Part shown: piece after piece, positions 17,446 through 25,603 of the stretch
Layout of the letters: each line of letters begins with the position of its first letter
Numbering within the stretch: the stretch's first letter is position 1
Assembly (NCBI RefSeq): GCF_028623165.1
Contig: NZ_CP117768.1
Location: 3,286,001-3,350,000, forward strand
Direction: 5' to 3'
DNA: 64,000 bases
DNA from: Nostoc sp. UHCC 0926
GTDB taxonomy: Bacteria > Cyanobacteriota > Cyanobacteriia > Cyanobacteriales > Nostocaceae
Position numbers and translations under genes: made by a program
Notes under the pieces: model-generated
Databases searched by the model: none
Seen by the model: only the letters and a program-made list of their open reading frames with translations
Told to the model about the DNA's origin: nothing

Positions 17446-18924
17446 CTACGACTGTGGAACCCACACAGAAACTGAACCAGCAGTGCATCGAAAATCAGCC
17501 CAGCCCTCATCATTCGTTGTGACGGGTTCGCTAATATGTTCAGTGATGTCAATGTAAGTGCTGTTGGGTTGCCTAACTTCCATCCACTTAGTCCCCTCTC
17601 CCCCATTACTCAGAACAACCGCCATACCGCCAGGATGTTCTTCATCTCCTAAGTGTGTCCAGCCGATTGTATTAGCGTGGTCGAAATAATCGTATTGGTC
17701 GCCATAGGCATAGGTTTGACGAGCGTGCAAAAATTTATCAATTATCCATTGATGACTATCGAGCCAAATCTCATGCTCATTGCCATCTCTGCCCGCATCC
17801 TTGTAATTAGCACCATAGTAATCCGCATAGAAGATACAGGGATAACCCTCACGTCGGAGTAGGATCAACGCATAAGCCAACGGTTTAAACCAGGCTTCTA
17901 CTACAGACTCCAACGCCTGCAAGGGTTGAGAATCATGATTGTCAACTAAGGTGACGGCTAAAGTAGGTTGCTGTTGCACTAAGGTGTTATCAAATATCTG
18001 CCGCATGTCGTAGTCATTGCCTTGGGTGCTGGCAACGCTAAAGTTATAGTGCAATGGCGCATCGAATAACATCACATTGCCACCGGTGATGTTAAGGAAA
18101 TGGTGGAGCGCTTCAACTTCATAAGACCAATATTCACCAACGGCAAACAGATCGCGACCTGCTTTTTGGCGACAGTGAATCAGCCATTCTGGGAAAAAGC
18201 CAGCTCTCACGTGTTTAACAGCATCAAAACGAAAGCCATCTATATTAGTGGTTTCTACAAACCACTCACCCCAGCGATTCAACTCCTCGCGAACTTCTGG
18301 ACTCTCCATATCCAGATCGCATCCCATGAGATAGTCGAAAGCGCCTTTTTCCAGGTCAACGTTGTCGTCAAAATGTTTATCTTTGAACAGATAAACTGCG
18401 TTCTCACCTTCGTTGTAAACGTTGTAATCAACTGCGTCGAAGTGCCACCAGTGCCATTCCATATCGGAGTATTTGCCCTGGCGACCTGGGAAGGTAAAGT
18501 GAGTCCACACTTTAATCTTTTGCATTTCACCGATCGCCTGGTTGCGATCGTCTGGACTATAGGGCGTTGCTTCCACCTCTTCTTCTTGGTCTGCACCTAA
18601 CTTGTGGTTGAGGACAACATCAGCATACACTCGAATGCCAGCATCTTTTGCAGCTTTGACAGCAGAGATATACTCGTCTTTTGTGCCGTATTTTGTCCGA
18701 ACCGAGCCTTTCTGGTCAAACTCGCCTAGATCATACATATCGTAGACCCCGTAGCCGACATCGTAGCCACCCGCTGTTCCTTTGTAAGCTGGGGGTAACC
18801 AAACAGATGTAATACCTGCATCAGCTAACTCTTTGACTTTCTCTTTGAACTCATTCCAAAGATTGCCATCTGGAGGGATATACCAATGGAAGTACTGCAT
18901 CATTACACCATTCAATTGAGCCAT
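17446..18924 (-). CDS. Alpha-amylase, cytoplasmic GH13 type
   Basis: Hydrolyses alpha-1,4-glucans; the lack of a signal peptide suggests action on intracellular glycogen or maltodextrins. All four GH13 regions are present: DVVLNHK (region I), GFRFDAVKHV with nucleophile Asp (II), FAVGEYW with acid/base Glu (III) and LVDNHDSQ (IV). MMQYFHWYIPPDGNLW at the N-terminus is typical of liquefying/AmyA-like enzymes. I choose the ATG at 18924 (MAQLNG), which has GAGGGAT upstream; six further residues are possible from 18942. About 492 residues, full length. Stands alone. Confidence 0.92.
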   Translation of the reverse strand: MAQLNGVMMQYFHWYIPPDGNLWNEFKEKVKELADAGITSVWLPPAYKGTAGGYDVGYGVYDMYDLGEFDQKGSVRTKYGTKDEYISAVKAAKDAGIRVYADVVLNHKLGADQEEEVEATPYSPDDRNQAIGEMQKIKVWTHFTFPGRQGKYSDMEWHWWHFDAVDYNVYNEGENAVYLFKDKHFDDNVDLEKGAFDYLMGCDLDMESPEVREELNRWGEWFVETTNIDGFRFDAVKHVRAGFFPEWLIHCRQKAGRDLFAVGEYWSYEVEALHHFLNITGGNVMLFDAPLHYNFSVASTQGNDYDMRQIFDNTLVQQQPTLAVTLVDNHDSQPLQALESVVEAWFKPLAYALILLRREGYPCIFYADYYGANYKDAGRDGNEHEIWLDSHQWIIDKFLHARQTYAYGDQYDYFDHANTIGWTHLGDEEHPGGMAVVLSNGGEGTKWMEVRQPNSTYIDITEHISEPVTTNDEGWADFRCTAGSVSVWVPQS

Positions 18925-19034
18925 TTGTATCCCTCTAGTCAAATATACGATTAATTTTTATTCTTCACACAAAATTATACTTTAAGTTTTGTTTGATGTT
19001 TCTAAATAGAAAAAAAGTCCACTAAAAACTGTGA

Positions 19035-19661
19035 TCAACTCATATTGTTTTCTTCTGTTGATGACAGTTCTTCAGCCAGGTTTTTCTGGAGTGCTTCCAA
19101 TACTGCGATCGGGTCAGCAGCTTGCCGCATCAATTCAGCTTCCGAATCATGCCGATTTATCACATCAGGCAAATCGTTACGGAGTTCTTCTAATAGAGCA
19201 ATAATCTTAGCAATTTTTTGCTCAGAGAGCAAGTTAAGCTGTAGCATCAGTTGCGCCCGCTGTTCGGCAAAGTTTTCTTGGCGAGTTTGTCGCACCAGCA
19301 CTCCGGTTGAAATCACCAATGCAGCTGCGTCTAAGCCTTGACCTGACCAGCTAAACGGGGGCAGGTTGAATGGCAAAAAGCCATCAAAAAAACTGCCAAA
19401 AATCCAGAGAGCCAGTATGACTAACAAACTATACATAAATGTTGATCGCCCAAAGAATGTCGCGATCGCTTCTAGTATCCGCTGGTGGGCGGGAATATCT
19501 CGAACTTCCTGGGTATGAAGTAAACTAATCGCTTCAATATTTTTTGCAATCGGGTCTGGTAATGGAGCCGTGATCACTTGATTTCGAGAAGCTTTCTCTT
19601 TGTGTTCGTTAGCACCTAAAGTTAAGTATTTTTTGGCTGTGTCGTTTGCTTTGTGTGTCAT
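19035..19661 (-). CDS. DUF1003 membrane protein
   Basis: 208 residues. Central part: DIPAHQRILEAIATFFGRST followed by a hydrophobic segment (YSLLVILALWIFGSFF) and a second (AAALVISTGVLV), then the conserved RQTRQENFAEQRAQL, the signature of DUF1003 inner-membrane proteins. The C-terminal third is a predicted helical, charged tail (coiled-coil-like LSEQKIAKIIALLEELRNDL). Function unknown. Its neighbours, amylase and the insertion sequence, give no hint. Confidence 0.8.
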   Translation of the reverse strand: MTHKANDTAKKYLTLGANEHKEKASRNQVITAPLPDPIAKNIEAISLLHTQEVRDIPAHQRILEAIATFFGRSTFMYSLLVILALWIFGSFFDGFLPFNLPPFSWSGQGLDAAALVISTGVLVRQTRQENFAEQRAQLMLQLNLLSEQKIAKIIALLEELRNDLPDVINRHDSEAELMRQAADPIAVLEALQKNLAEELSSTEENNMS

Positions 19662-19872
19662 GCAGCAACTCCTGAATCTGGATGTTATTCGATTATTACG
19701 ATAGTGAAGCGTAAAGCCCCCGAAGAACAGGTACGTAGTACCGCCTTCTGTGCAATAGATAGGGGATATAAGCGAATAGCTGAATTTATTCAGCCGTCAA
19801 GATTGTATAAAGTTTTTCAACCTTCCTAATATCTTATACCAAGTGTGGTAGTATAAAGTGGGAGGTAAAAAG

Positions 19873-21063
19873 ATGCTTGTTTTTAAGTTTAAAGCTTATG
19901 GGAAGTCAGCGCAATTATGCAAAATAAATGATGCAATTCGGACTGCAAAGTTTATTCGTAATAGCTGTATTCGGCTATGGATGGACGTTAAAGGCACAGG
20001 TAAAAATGATTTGCAAAAATATTGTGCTGTACTTGCGGCTAATTTTCCCTTTGCTAATGAACTTAATTCAATGGCTAGACAGGCTTCTGCTGAAAGAGCA
20101 TGGTCTTCTATCTCTCGGTTTTATGACAACTGCAAGAAGGGTATTCCGGGTTTAAAGGGGTATCCTCGATTTCAGAAAGATTGTCGATCTGTTGAGTACA
20201 AATCGACTGGATGGAAGCTTGCAGATAATCGTAAATCAATAACTTTCACTGACAAAAAAGGTATTGGAAAGTTAAAACTCAAAGGTACTCGTGATTTGCA
20301 CTTCTACCAAATTAACCAGATTAAACGGGTGAGGTTGGTGAAACGTGCGGATGGTGTGTATGTTCAATTTTGTATTGATGTAGAACGTTCCGAGAATATA
20401 GAACCGACTGGTAATACGGTTGGTTTAGACGTTGGACTTAAGGAATACTACACCGATTCAGATGGAACGATGGTTGAAAACCCAAAGTTCCTGCGTATTG
20501 GTGAAAAAGTTCTCAAGCGTTCACAACGTCGAGTTTCAAGAAAGATAAAAGGTTCAAAGAATAGAAGTAAGGCTAGACAAATTTTAGGTAAACGCCACCT
20601 CAAAATAAGTAGGCAACGTAAAGACCATGCTGTGAAATTAGCACGGTGCGTAGTTCAGTCTAACGACTTGATAGCCTATGAAGATTTGAGGATTAAGAAT
20701 ATGGTGAAAAATCACTGTTTAGCCAAGTCTATAAATGATGCATCTTGGTATCAGTTTCGTGTCTGGATTGAGTACTTTGGTAAAGTATTCAAGCGTGTCA
20801 CGGTTGCGGTTAATCCGCAATATAGTAGCCAAGAATGCTCTAGCTGTGGTGAAACTGTTAAGAAAACTCTATCTACTCGAACCCACGTTTGTCAGTGTGG
20901 ATGCGTAATGGATAGAGACGAAAACGCAGCTAGAAATATCCTTAGTCGAGGATTGGGTACGGTAGGGCATATCGGAACCTCTGCGCTAGACGTAGGCAAC
21001 ACTTGCGGAGATGAAACCTCTACTCTTGTTGGTGCAAACCTGCAAGAGCAAGTTATGTCTTAG
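19873..21063 (+). CDS. tnpB: TnpB, RNA-guided transposon-associated nuclease
   Basis: 396 residues; TnpB proteins are omega-RNA-guided DNA endonucleases related to Cas12. The N-terminal helical/OrfB domain includes LNSMARQASAERAW. The RuvC-like active site is complete: Asp in TVGLDVGLKEYYTD, Glu in LIAYEDLRIKNM and Asp in CVMDRDENAARNIL. A four-cysteine zinc ribbon, CSSCGE and CQCGC, lies between the second and third motifs. I use ATG 19873 with GGAGGT seven bases upstream, rather than the GTG fifteen bases earlier. The gene has no frameshift, so it could be active. Confidence 0.93.
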   Translation: MLVFKFKAYGKSAQLCKINDAIRTAKFIRNSCIRLWMDVKGTGKNDLQKYCAVLAANFPFANELNSMARQASAERAWSSISRFYDNCKKGIPGLKGYPRFQKDCRSVEYKSTGWKLADNRKSITFTDKKGIGKLKLKGTRDLHFYQINQIKRVRLVKRADGVYVQFCIDVERSENIEPTGNTVGLDVGLKEYYTDSDGTMVENPKFLRIGEKVLKRSQRRVSRKIKGSKNRSKARQILGKRHLKISRQRKDHAVKLARCVVQSNDLIAYEDLRIKNMVKNHCLAKSINDASWYQFRVWIEYFGKVFKRVTVAVNPQYSSQECSSCGETVKKTLSTRTHVCQCGCVMDRDENAARNILSRGLGTVGHIGTSALDVGNTCGDETSTLVGANLQEQVMS

Positions 21064-21102
21064 ATTCAAGAATCCCCGTCGCTTCAGCGCGGGGAGTGTC
21101 AA
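20960..21102 (+). ncRNA. Putative omega-RNA (reRNA) at the 3' end of tnpB
   Basis: By family knowledge, TnpB guide RNAs overlap the 3' end of tnpB and run through the right end, with the guide read from the flanking DNA. Here the stop codon is followed by a 35-base GC-rich hairpin (21068-21102). The 5' limit is a guess; the guide would start near 21103 (TTATCTTTTG). Confidence 0.4.
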
Positions 21103-21220
21103 TTATCTTTTGATGCTGTTGGCAAATGGTAAATTGTTTTACAACCAAAATAGTGTTGCTACTGCTTTGGGCAGTGGATCACAATTCACAACAATAAATT
21201 TAGCATCATCTCTAGATGCC

Positions 21221-21289
21221 AATGTGTCGGCCGCATTGTTAATGCGTCGGCTTGCATTAAAAACGCTACGCTTTGACGCAAAACTGTAC
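21221..21289. repeat. Dispersed repeat related to the 63 kb minisatellite
   Basis: CCGCATTGTTAATGCGTC and GCATTAAAAACGCTACGCTT followed by ACGCAAAACTGT match, in reverse complement, the sequence at about 63074-63160. Here the tandem units are almost absent, so this looks like a contracted copy. Confidence 0.65.
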
Positions 21290-21295
21290 TAAGCG

Positions 21296-21334
21296 CAAAG
21301 TTCACTGAGGGGATACTCTCCTCGGTGAACTTTG
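21296..21334. terminator. Strong hairpin (possible terminator or repeat)
   Basis: Arms CAAAGTTCACTGAGG and CCTCGGTGAACTTTG pair over 15 bp with one G-T wobble around a 9-base loop. No clear T-run follows, so it could be a dispersed palindrome. Confidence 0.45.
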
Positions 21335-21406
21335 TAAGAATAATTTTCAGACATCAAATCAGCAACGCCTCACTTTTTACAACTAAAGCGGATCTGCGAC
21401 AGATGA

Positions 21407-21688
21407 CTCAAACACGCCCATTGGCCCAAGCCGAATCGTGAGTATTTCCACATCGGTGATGGCTATGTGGGGCCCTTGTTGGATGTGGGCTGGTGTGAAC
21501 CAAAGCGATCGCGCCTCAAAAATTAAATTGGTAAAACTTTGGGTGAACAGTTAGATGCTGAAAAAGCAGCCGATCGCCCGGTGAAGCTTGTTAGGAATCG
21601 GGTAGCAGCCAAAGGGGCGCGGTTATTGTTTCGGGAACTGGTCAAAGTTCACTGTCGAGTGGACACTGAAGAAAGTCCAGCAGACTGA
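21407..21688 (+). pseudogene. Decayed coding remnant with in-frame stop
   Basis: One frame reads HWPKPNREYFHIGDGYVGPL, LDVGWCEPKRSRLKN, then a TAA, and continues LGEQLDAEKAADRPVKLVRN, RVAAKGARLLFRELVKVHCR and DTEESPAD before a stop. The composition looks like real protein sequence, interrupted by a stop and lacking any start codon. I do not recognise the family. It lies between the TnpB element and small accessory genes. Confidence 0.35.
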
Positions 21689-21692
21689 TCAA

Positions 21693-21775
21693 ATGTGACG
21701 AAAAGGGAATTTTAACTCAACCCATTGAACTAAATTTTTGAAGCTTAAATTTTAAGATGTGACGAAAAGGGAATT
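21693..21775. repeat. Pair of 19-bp direct repeats upstream of a small gene
   Basis: ATGTGACGAAAAGGGAATT occurs at 21693-21711 and again at 21757-21775, the second copy ending directly at the ATG of the 53-residue gene. The second copy also supplies AAAGGGA as a ribosome-binding-like sequence. The pair could come from duplication of a gene start or be a binding site. Confidence 0.7.
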
Positions 21776-21937
21776 ATGCAACAAGAAAAAATAATTCACT
21801 ATGTTCCTGGGTTGTGGAACGGACAAGCTTATGTAAAAGCCTGTTGTGGTGCAGAAGTTAGCTGTGAGGAAGCATCATCACTATTTACAAACTGTCCTAA
21901 TTGCAAAATAGAATGGCGACGTTTAGCAGCCCCATAA
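21776..21937 (+). CDS. Small zinc-ribbon-like protein, 53 residues
   Basis: Translates as a 53-residue protein with four cysteines in two pairs: KACCGAEVSC and NCPNCKIEW, a treble-clef or zinc-ribbon-like arrangement (C-C...C-x2-C). It starts with ATG immediately after a 19-bp direct repeat and is followed 74 bp later by the unknown gene at 22012. No family recognised. Small zinc proteins of this kind often act as nucleic-acid binders or partner subunits, but that is inference. Confidence 0.5.
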   Translation: MQQEKIIHYVPGLWNGQAYVKACCGAEVSCEEASSLFTNCPNCKIEWRRLAAP

Positions 21938-22011
21938 GATAAATAAGGTCAAGCCAGCGGTAACGATCACGGTATCTCGGCTCAATACCATGTACTTAAA
22001 GAGATTTTAAA

Positions 22012-22539
22012 ATGAATGAACGATTAGAAGAACTACGTCAGAAAGAAGAATTGACAGATGCTGAAATCAATGAACTAGAGACCCTGAGTCCGCCTGGAAC
22101 CTTTGTAAAGGGGCCCAACTTTACATCATTAGGTATAGTTGATGTGCAACGTGCGTTTCGTAATCTTCAAGAAGGGGGTGTGCGTTGTAAACATGCTATG
22201 GAACAGGGGTGTTTTATTGAAGTTATAACTCTTCGAGTTCAACACACTGAATTGTGGCTTCGTATGTACTGGGTTATAAAAAATAAAAAAGGAAAGATAT
22301 TTAGCTCGGAAGATAAGCGTACCTTTGGACAAATTATTAAGGAATGTAATGCTCTAGGTCTTGATCCAAATCTTGTAACTCGTCTTTGTGATTTTAACCA
22401 AGCAAGAGTTGACGCAGTACATAAATATATTCTAGGTGAAACAGATTATGAATCCCTAAAAGAAATTTGTATTTTGTTCCAAGGGTTAGATAAAGAGGTC
22501 GGAGATTATGTTAGAGGTTCTTTAGGCTTAGTTGTATGA
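22012..22539 (+). CDS. Hypothetical protein, 175 residues
   Basis: A soluble, mostly helical protein. An N-terminal acidic helix (RLEELRQKEELTDAEINELE) leads to a mixed domain with two cysteines in GGVRCKHAMEQGCFIEVITL. The C-terminal half contains RVDAVHKYILGETDYESLKE, reminiscent of the histidine-containing helix of HEPN-type domains, but I cannot confirm this. AAAGAGA upstream may serve as the ribosome binding site. It follows the zinc-ribbon gene in the accessory zone and may share its transcript. Confidence 0.6.
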   Translation: MNERLEELRQKEELTDAEINELETLSPPGTFVKGPNFTSLGIVDVQRAFRNLQEGGVRCKHAMEQGCFIEVITLRVQHTELWLRMYWVIKNKKGKIFSSEDKRTFGQIIKECNALGLDPNLVTRLCDFNQARVDAVHKYILGETDYESLKEICILFQGLDKEVGDYVRGSLGLVV

Positions 22540-22601
22540 AACAGAAATGTTGGCGGACGCAAAGTTTTTAAATTCACAGTGTGATGAAATGGAGATTTCG
22601 A

Positions 22602-22873
22602 TTAATTGTCTAGAGTGAACCAAAAAAATCCAGCCGAACAAGTCTTTTCCCCAGTTTCTACAACTCCTTTCATCACATAAACATACTCATCACAAGGATG
22701 AGTATGAATAGGAATCATTGTACCCGCCTTCATTGTTAGCAGGTGTATTGAACCCTGCGATCCAGGCTCGGCTAGGGGGAAAAACTTAGCACCAACTGCT
22801 CAATGTCTAGCGTAGGCGTAGCCCGCCGTAGGCATCGCTCAAGGTCAGTTTGAATAAAGGTCTGTTGTGACAT
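22602..22873 (-). pseudogene. Cupin-domain gene broken by frameshift and a 39-bp repeat insertion
   Basis: The start is good (ATG at 22873 after AGAGGTAA) and reads MSQQTFIQTDLE. Then a 39-bp insert of the dispersed GATGCCTACGGCGGGC repeat adds 13 codons, flanked by TTGAG on both sides (22799-22803 and 22838-22842 in complement). After it the frame shifts: the shifted frame reads AKFFPLAEPGSQGSIHLLTM then KAGTMIPIHTHPCDEYVYVM, with the cupin motif HxHxxxExxxxxxG intact, and continues to a stop after FFWFTLDN. The 3' end of the cupin barrel is missing. Originally a ChrR-like cupin. Confidence 0.75.
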
Positions 22874-22954
22874 GTTATTTACCTCTTTGAATACTAAATT
22901 AGTCTTCTAGCATTATGTAAATGTAAGGCAAAAAACACTGTGTGGAAGATAATT

Positions 22955-23791
22955 ATGAATCAACAACTTGATCTGAATGAATACAAGCAACAGATTGCAG
23001 ATTTATACAGTTGCAGAGGTCAAACTTATGATCAGGGCGATTGGCATCCTCGAATTGCTCATCGTCTGGTTGAACATGCACAGATTAGCCAAGGACAGCA
23101 TGTTTTAGACATTGCAACGGGGACAGGGATGGTGGCGATTGAAGCAGCACAGCTTATCGGTTTTGCAGGTCGAGTTGTTGGAGTGGACATTTCAACTGGG
23201 ATGCTTGAGGAGGCAAAACGCAAGATTGAGGCGTTAGGGCTGAATAATATTGAGCTTGTACTCGCGGATGCTGAGAAACTGAACTTTCCAGCCAAAAGTT
23301 TTGATGTTATCCTATGTTCCTCAGCCCTGATTTGGATGGCTGACGTTCCTGCGGCATTATGCCTTTGGCATCAATTGCTCAAACCTGGTGGGCTAATTGG
23401 CTTTCATGCATTCGCAGACACCGCTTTTGTGGGAGGGGTAACTATGCAAAAAGTCGCCCAAAAGTATGGCGTTTCACTCGCATTCAGTAAACCGACAGGC
23501 ACTATTGAAAAGTGCCATGACCTACTAAAAACAGCAGGCTTTGAGGCAATTGAAATTAAGTCTGAGCAAGACGGTAGTTATATTAGCCTACAACAGGCAA
23601 GGCAGATGTGGTCTGGAGGTTCTCATCCAGCACCTGGACAATTTCCACATCCCATGAAGCAACTTTTATCTGGGCAGTTGGAGAAACTTGAGGCGGAATT
23701 TGAAGCAGAATTGGCAGTATTAGTGACGCAAGAAGGCATTTGGAACGATATCACAACTTTTTATACCTTTGGTCGCAAGCCAATAGACTAA
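22955..23791 (+). CDS. SAM-dependent class I methyltransferase
   Basis: 278 residues. SAM-binding motif I is HVLDIATGTGMVAIEA; motif II GRVVGVDISTGMLEEAKRKI ends with the acidic ribose ligand; the next is VLADAEKLNFPAKSFDVILC, and LLKPGGLIGFHAF is the post-motif strand. It resembles UbiE/COQ5-like or other small-molecule methyltransferases; substrate unknown. I use the ATG at 22955 with GGAAGAT upstream rather than a GTG five codons before. It is directly upstream of the KTSC gene but separated by 420 bp of repeats. Confidence 0.85.
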   Translation: MNQQLDLNEYKQQIADLYSCRGQTYDQGDWHPRIAHRLVEHAQISQGQHVLDIATGTGMVAIEAAQLIGFAGRVVGVDISTGMLEEAKRKIEALGLNNIELVLADAEKLNFPAKSFDVILCSSALIWMADVPAALCLWHQLLKPGGLIGFHAFADTAFVGGVTMQKVAQKYGVSLAFSKPTGTIEKCHDLLKTAGFEAIEIKSEQDGSYISLQQARQMWSGGSHPAPGQFPHPMKQLLSGQLEKLEAEFEAELAVLVTQEGIWNDITTFYTFGRKPID

Positions 23792-24110
23792 TACAACGTG
23801 AGTTCGATAAACCTCTCCCTGATTTGCACTAAACAGGACTTATGCAAAAAGGCAGTGAAAGCCTTGATTTACCGTAGGGGCAATTCATGTAGACGCAAAG
23901 CGGCTTCCCGCAGGGTATTGCCTCTACATTTGCCCCTCTGCTCCCCTGCTGTCTAAATGTGCAAATTAGGTGCTTAACAGCTTACTTAGAGACGCAAAAT
24001 TAATTGTACTGGGCTTCTCTACGAGACGCTGCGCGAACGCCCCGCTACGCTAACGTACCGCAATGCTAAGGTGTCTCTACACACCTAAAATTCTCGCTTA
24101 GTGAAAAAAC
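23792..24110. other. Repeat-rich intergenic spacer
   Basis: No gene. It contains short dispersed repeats such as GAGTTCGATAAACCTCTCCC (near 23802), GGCTTCCCGCAGGG and GACGCTGCGCGAACG (near 24025), and a GACTTATGCA motif, all members of families seen elsewhere in the window. Confidence 0.45.
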
Positions 24111-24157
24111 TTGACAGCAAAGTGCTTTTATAGTACAAATATACTATAAAAGCACTT
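24111..24157 (+). promoter_or_regulatory. Promoter overlapped by a perfect 16-bp inverted repeat
   Basis: TTGACA (24111-24116) is 17 bp from TACAAA (24134-24139). The arms AAGTGCTTTTATAGTA (24120-24135) and TACTATAAAAGCACTT (24142-24157) are a perfect inverted repeat with a 6-base loop that covers the spacer, the -10 and the expected start site. This layout suggests repressor control of the KTSC-domain gene that begins 57 bp downstream. Confidence 0.65.
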
Positions 24158-24214
24158 AAGTGTTGCATAAAACTTTAACACTCCCGACTACGCAAACAGG
24201 ACAACACAAAATAA

Positions 24215-24643
24215 ATGAAGCTATCTAAGGTAGACTTGAGCAGTTTAATAGCGATCGCTCACTCTGATGGATACTTGCAGTTGTTGCTTGATCGAGGCGA
24301 CGAACTGGAGTTTTTGGAAATTCCGGCACCGATACAAGCTTATGAAGGATTGCAAGAACTGAACGAAGCTATCACTGAAACGACTGCACTACCCTTTGAA
24401 GAAGAACCAATTGTCATGCTACCAGTTGTCTCTTCAATGGCTATGGCTGTAGGCTACGATCGCAACGAACATATTTTGCAAGTTGAGTTTCAAAGTGGAT
24501 CTGTTTATCAGTACTTAGGCGTAGACGAGGATACTTGGGAAGATTTACATTCCTCTGACTCAGTTGGCAGCTTTTTCAATCAAGAGATTAAAGGTAGATA
24601 TGACTGCGATCGTCTAGATAATACAGATGATACTATTGATTAA
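24215..24643 (+). CDS. KTSC-domain protein
   Basis: 142 residues. The C-terminal 65 residues form a KTSC domain: VSSMAMAVGYDRNEHILQVE, then FQSGSVYQYLGVDEDTWEDL and GSFFNQEIKGRYDCDRL. KTSC domains are short, beta-rich and often linked to lysyl-tRNA synthetase or found alone in phage and bacterial proteins; the role is unknown. The acidic N-terminal half has no family I recognise. The upstream promoter with an operator-like palindrome suggests conditional expression. Confidence 0.75.
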   Translation: MKLSKVDLSSLIAIAHSDGYLQLLLDRGDELEFLEIPAPIQAYEGLQELNEAITETTALPFEEEPIVMLPVVSSMAMAVGYDRNEHILQVEFQSGSVYQYLGVDEDTWEDLHSSDSVGSFFNQEIKGRYDCDRLDNTDDTID

Positions 24644-24827
24644 TAATTGGATATAGGGTTTTCAAGAATTCTTGCGTTGTCTAGGCTTTGGGTAAAAGGC
24701 TTGGAATTCATCAAGTAGAGTAACTGGCGTTGGGCATTGCCACCAATATCTCAAAGCAACTAAATATACACCAGTAGCGTTTTGTTCAGAGACAATAGAA
24801 AAAGCCATACATAATATCAACGCAGTT

Positions 24828-25313
24828 ATGACGACTACACTTGCCTCTGCTGTTAAACCAAGAGCCGAAGATAGTTTTGCCATTAGCTTTGCACCATTGT
24901 CTCTTGAAGAAATCTATGCCAAGTCTGACGATCCAGCCAACGGTGCTGTGGTTATGATGAGTGGCGTGGTTCGCAATCAAACTGATGGTAAACCTGTAAT
25001 TGCTCTAGAGTATCAAGCTTACGAACCGATGGCATTGCGGATATTTTATCAAATTGCTGCTGATATTCGCTTATCTACGTCTGATGTGAATCGGGTAGTG
25101 ATTCATCATCGCACCGGACGTTTGCAAGTTGGAGAAATTAGCGTTTTAGTAGCAGTAGGTTGTCCTCATCGGAGGGAGGCGTTTGAAGCTTGCCAGTATG
25201 CTATTGATACTCTTAAACATAATGCCCCGATTTGGAAAAAAGAGCATTGGCAAGATGGTTCTAGCAGCTGGGTGAGTATTGGCGCTTGTGAAACATCAAC
25301 AGAAAATTGTTAA
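24828..25313 (+). CDS. moaE: Molybdopterin synthase catalytic subunit
   Basis: MoaE transfers sulfur from thiocarboxylated MoaD to precursor Z to make molybdopterin. The protein contains GAVVMMSGVVRNQTDGKPVI, ALEYQAYEPMA, the helix-strand RTGRLQVGEISVLVAVGCPH, and KHNAPIWKKEHWQDG, where the conserved catalytic lysines lie. 161 residues, slightly long at the N-terminus with a nonconserved stretch of about 15 residues. ATG start at 24828. No MoaD gene is adjacent. Confidence 0.9.
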   Translation: MTTTLASAVKPRAEDSFAISFAPLSLEEIYAKSDDPANGAVVMMSGVVRNQTDGKPVIALEYQAYEPMALRIFYQIAADIRLSTSDVNRVVIHHRTGRLQVGEISVLVAVGCPHRREAFEACQYAIDTLKHNAPIWKKEHWQDGSSSWVSIGACETSTENC

Positions 25314-25603
25314 GATTTCTGAGATTATTGAACACGCAGTAAATAGACCACGCGGTAGGGGCGCAAGGCCTTGCGCCCCTACGACAGATGTGGTTCAAAT
25401 AGATGAAAACTGCTGTAAGTGGCGGCAAATGATAGCCTCGCTGATCTCACCCCTTAAGTTATATCTTGCACCTGCCCCATATCCCGCCGGGAGCAACGCG
25501 AAAAAGTGAGATCATCGTGAAATGAGTAGGGAAAAGTAGTGGAAGAAAAAAATATGATAATCGTCGGTGAAAAAGTGATTTAAGAATGGCTCCTAAGGGG
25601 TAA
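25314..25603. other. Spacer between moaE and the ATPase fragment
   Basis: Holds the palindromic repeat at 25342 and otherwise no gene. A short open frame overlapping the moaE end (25279-25509) is a by-product of the repeat. Confidence 0.4.
25342..25401. repeat. 60-bp dispersed palindromic repeat, copy 1
   Basis: Contains a 28-bp perfect palindrome at 25355-25382 (arms GTAGGGGCGCAAGG and its complement) with conserved flanks AATAGACCA and ACAGATGTGGTTCAAATA. Differs from the copy at 26259-26318 at two positions. Probably a non-autonomous element. Confidence 0.85.

Larger units (their letters stand above)
19680..21102 (+). mobile_element. IS200/IS605-superfamily element carrying only tnpB
   Basis: An intact tnpB (19873-21063) is followed by a structured right end (21068-21102, stem arms TCCCCG... 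and CGGGGA). To the left, 19690-19870 holds hairpin-forming DNA, including GCTGAATTTATTCAGC at 19779-19794, expected for a left end. No tnpA Y1 transposase gene is present, so mobility would need TnpA in trans. The left boundary is approximate. The right end is supported by its match to a solo copy at 62136-62170. Confidence 0.75.

Noticed and set aside
18100..18600. 166-residue plus-strand frame opposite amylase
   Set aside because: Antisense shadow of a strongly conserved GH13 gene.
21011..21292. 93-residue plus-strand frame after tnpB
   Set aside because: Runs out-of-frame through the tnpB end, the right-end hairpin and a dispersed repeat.
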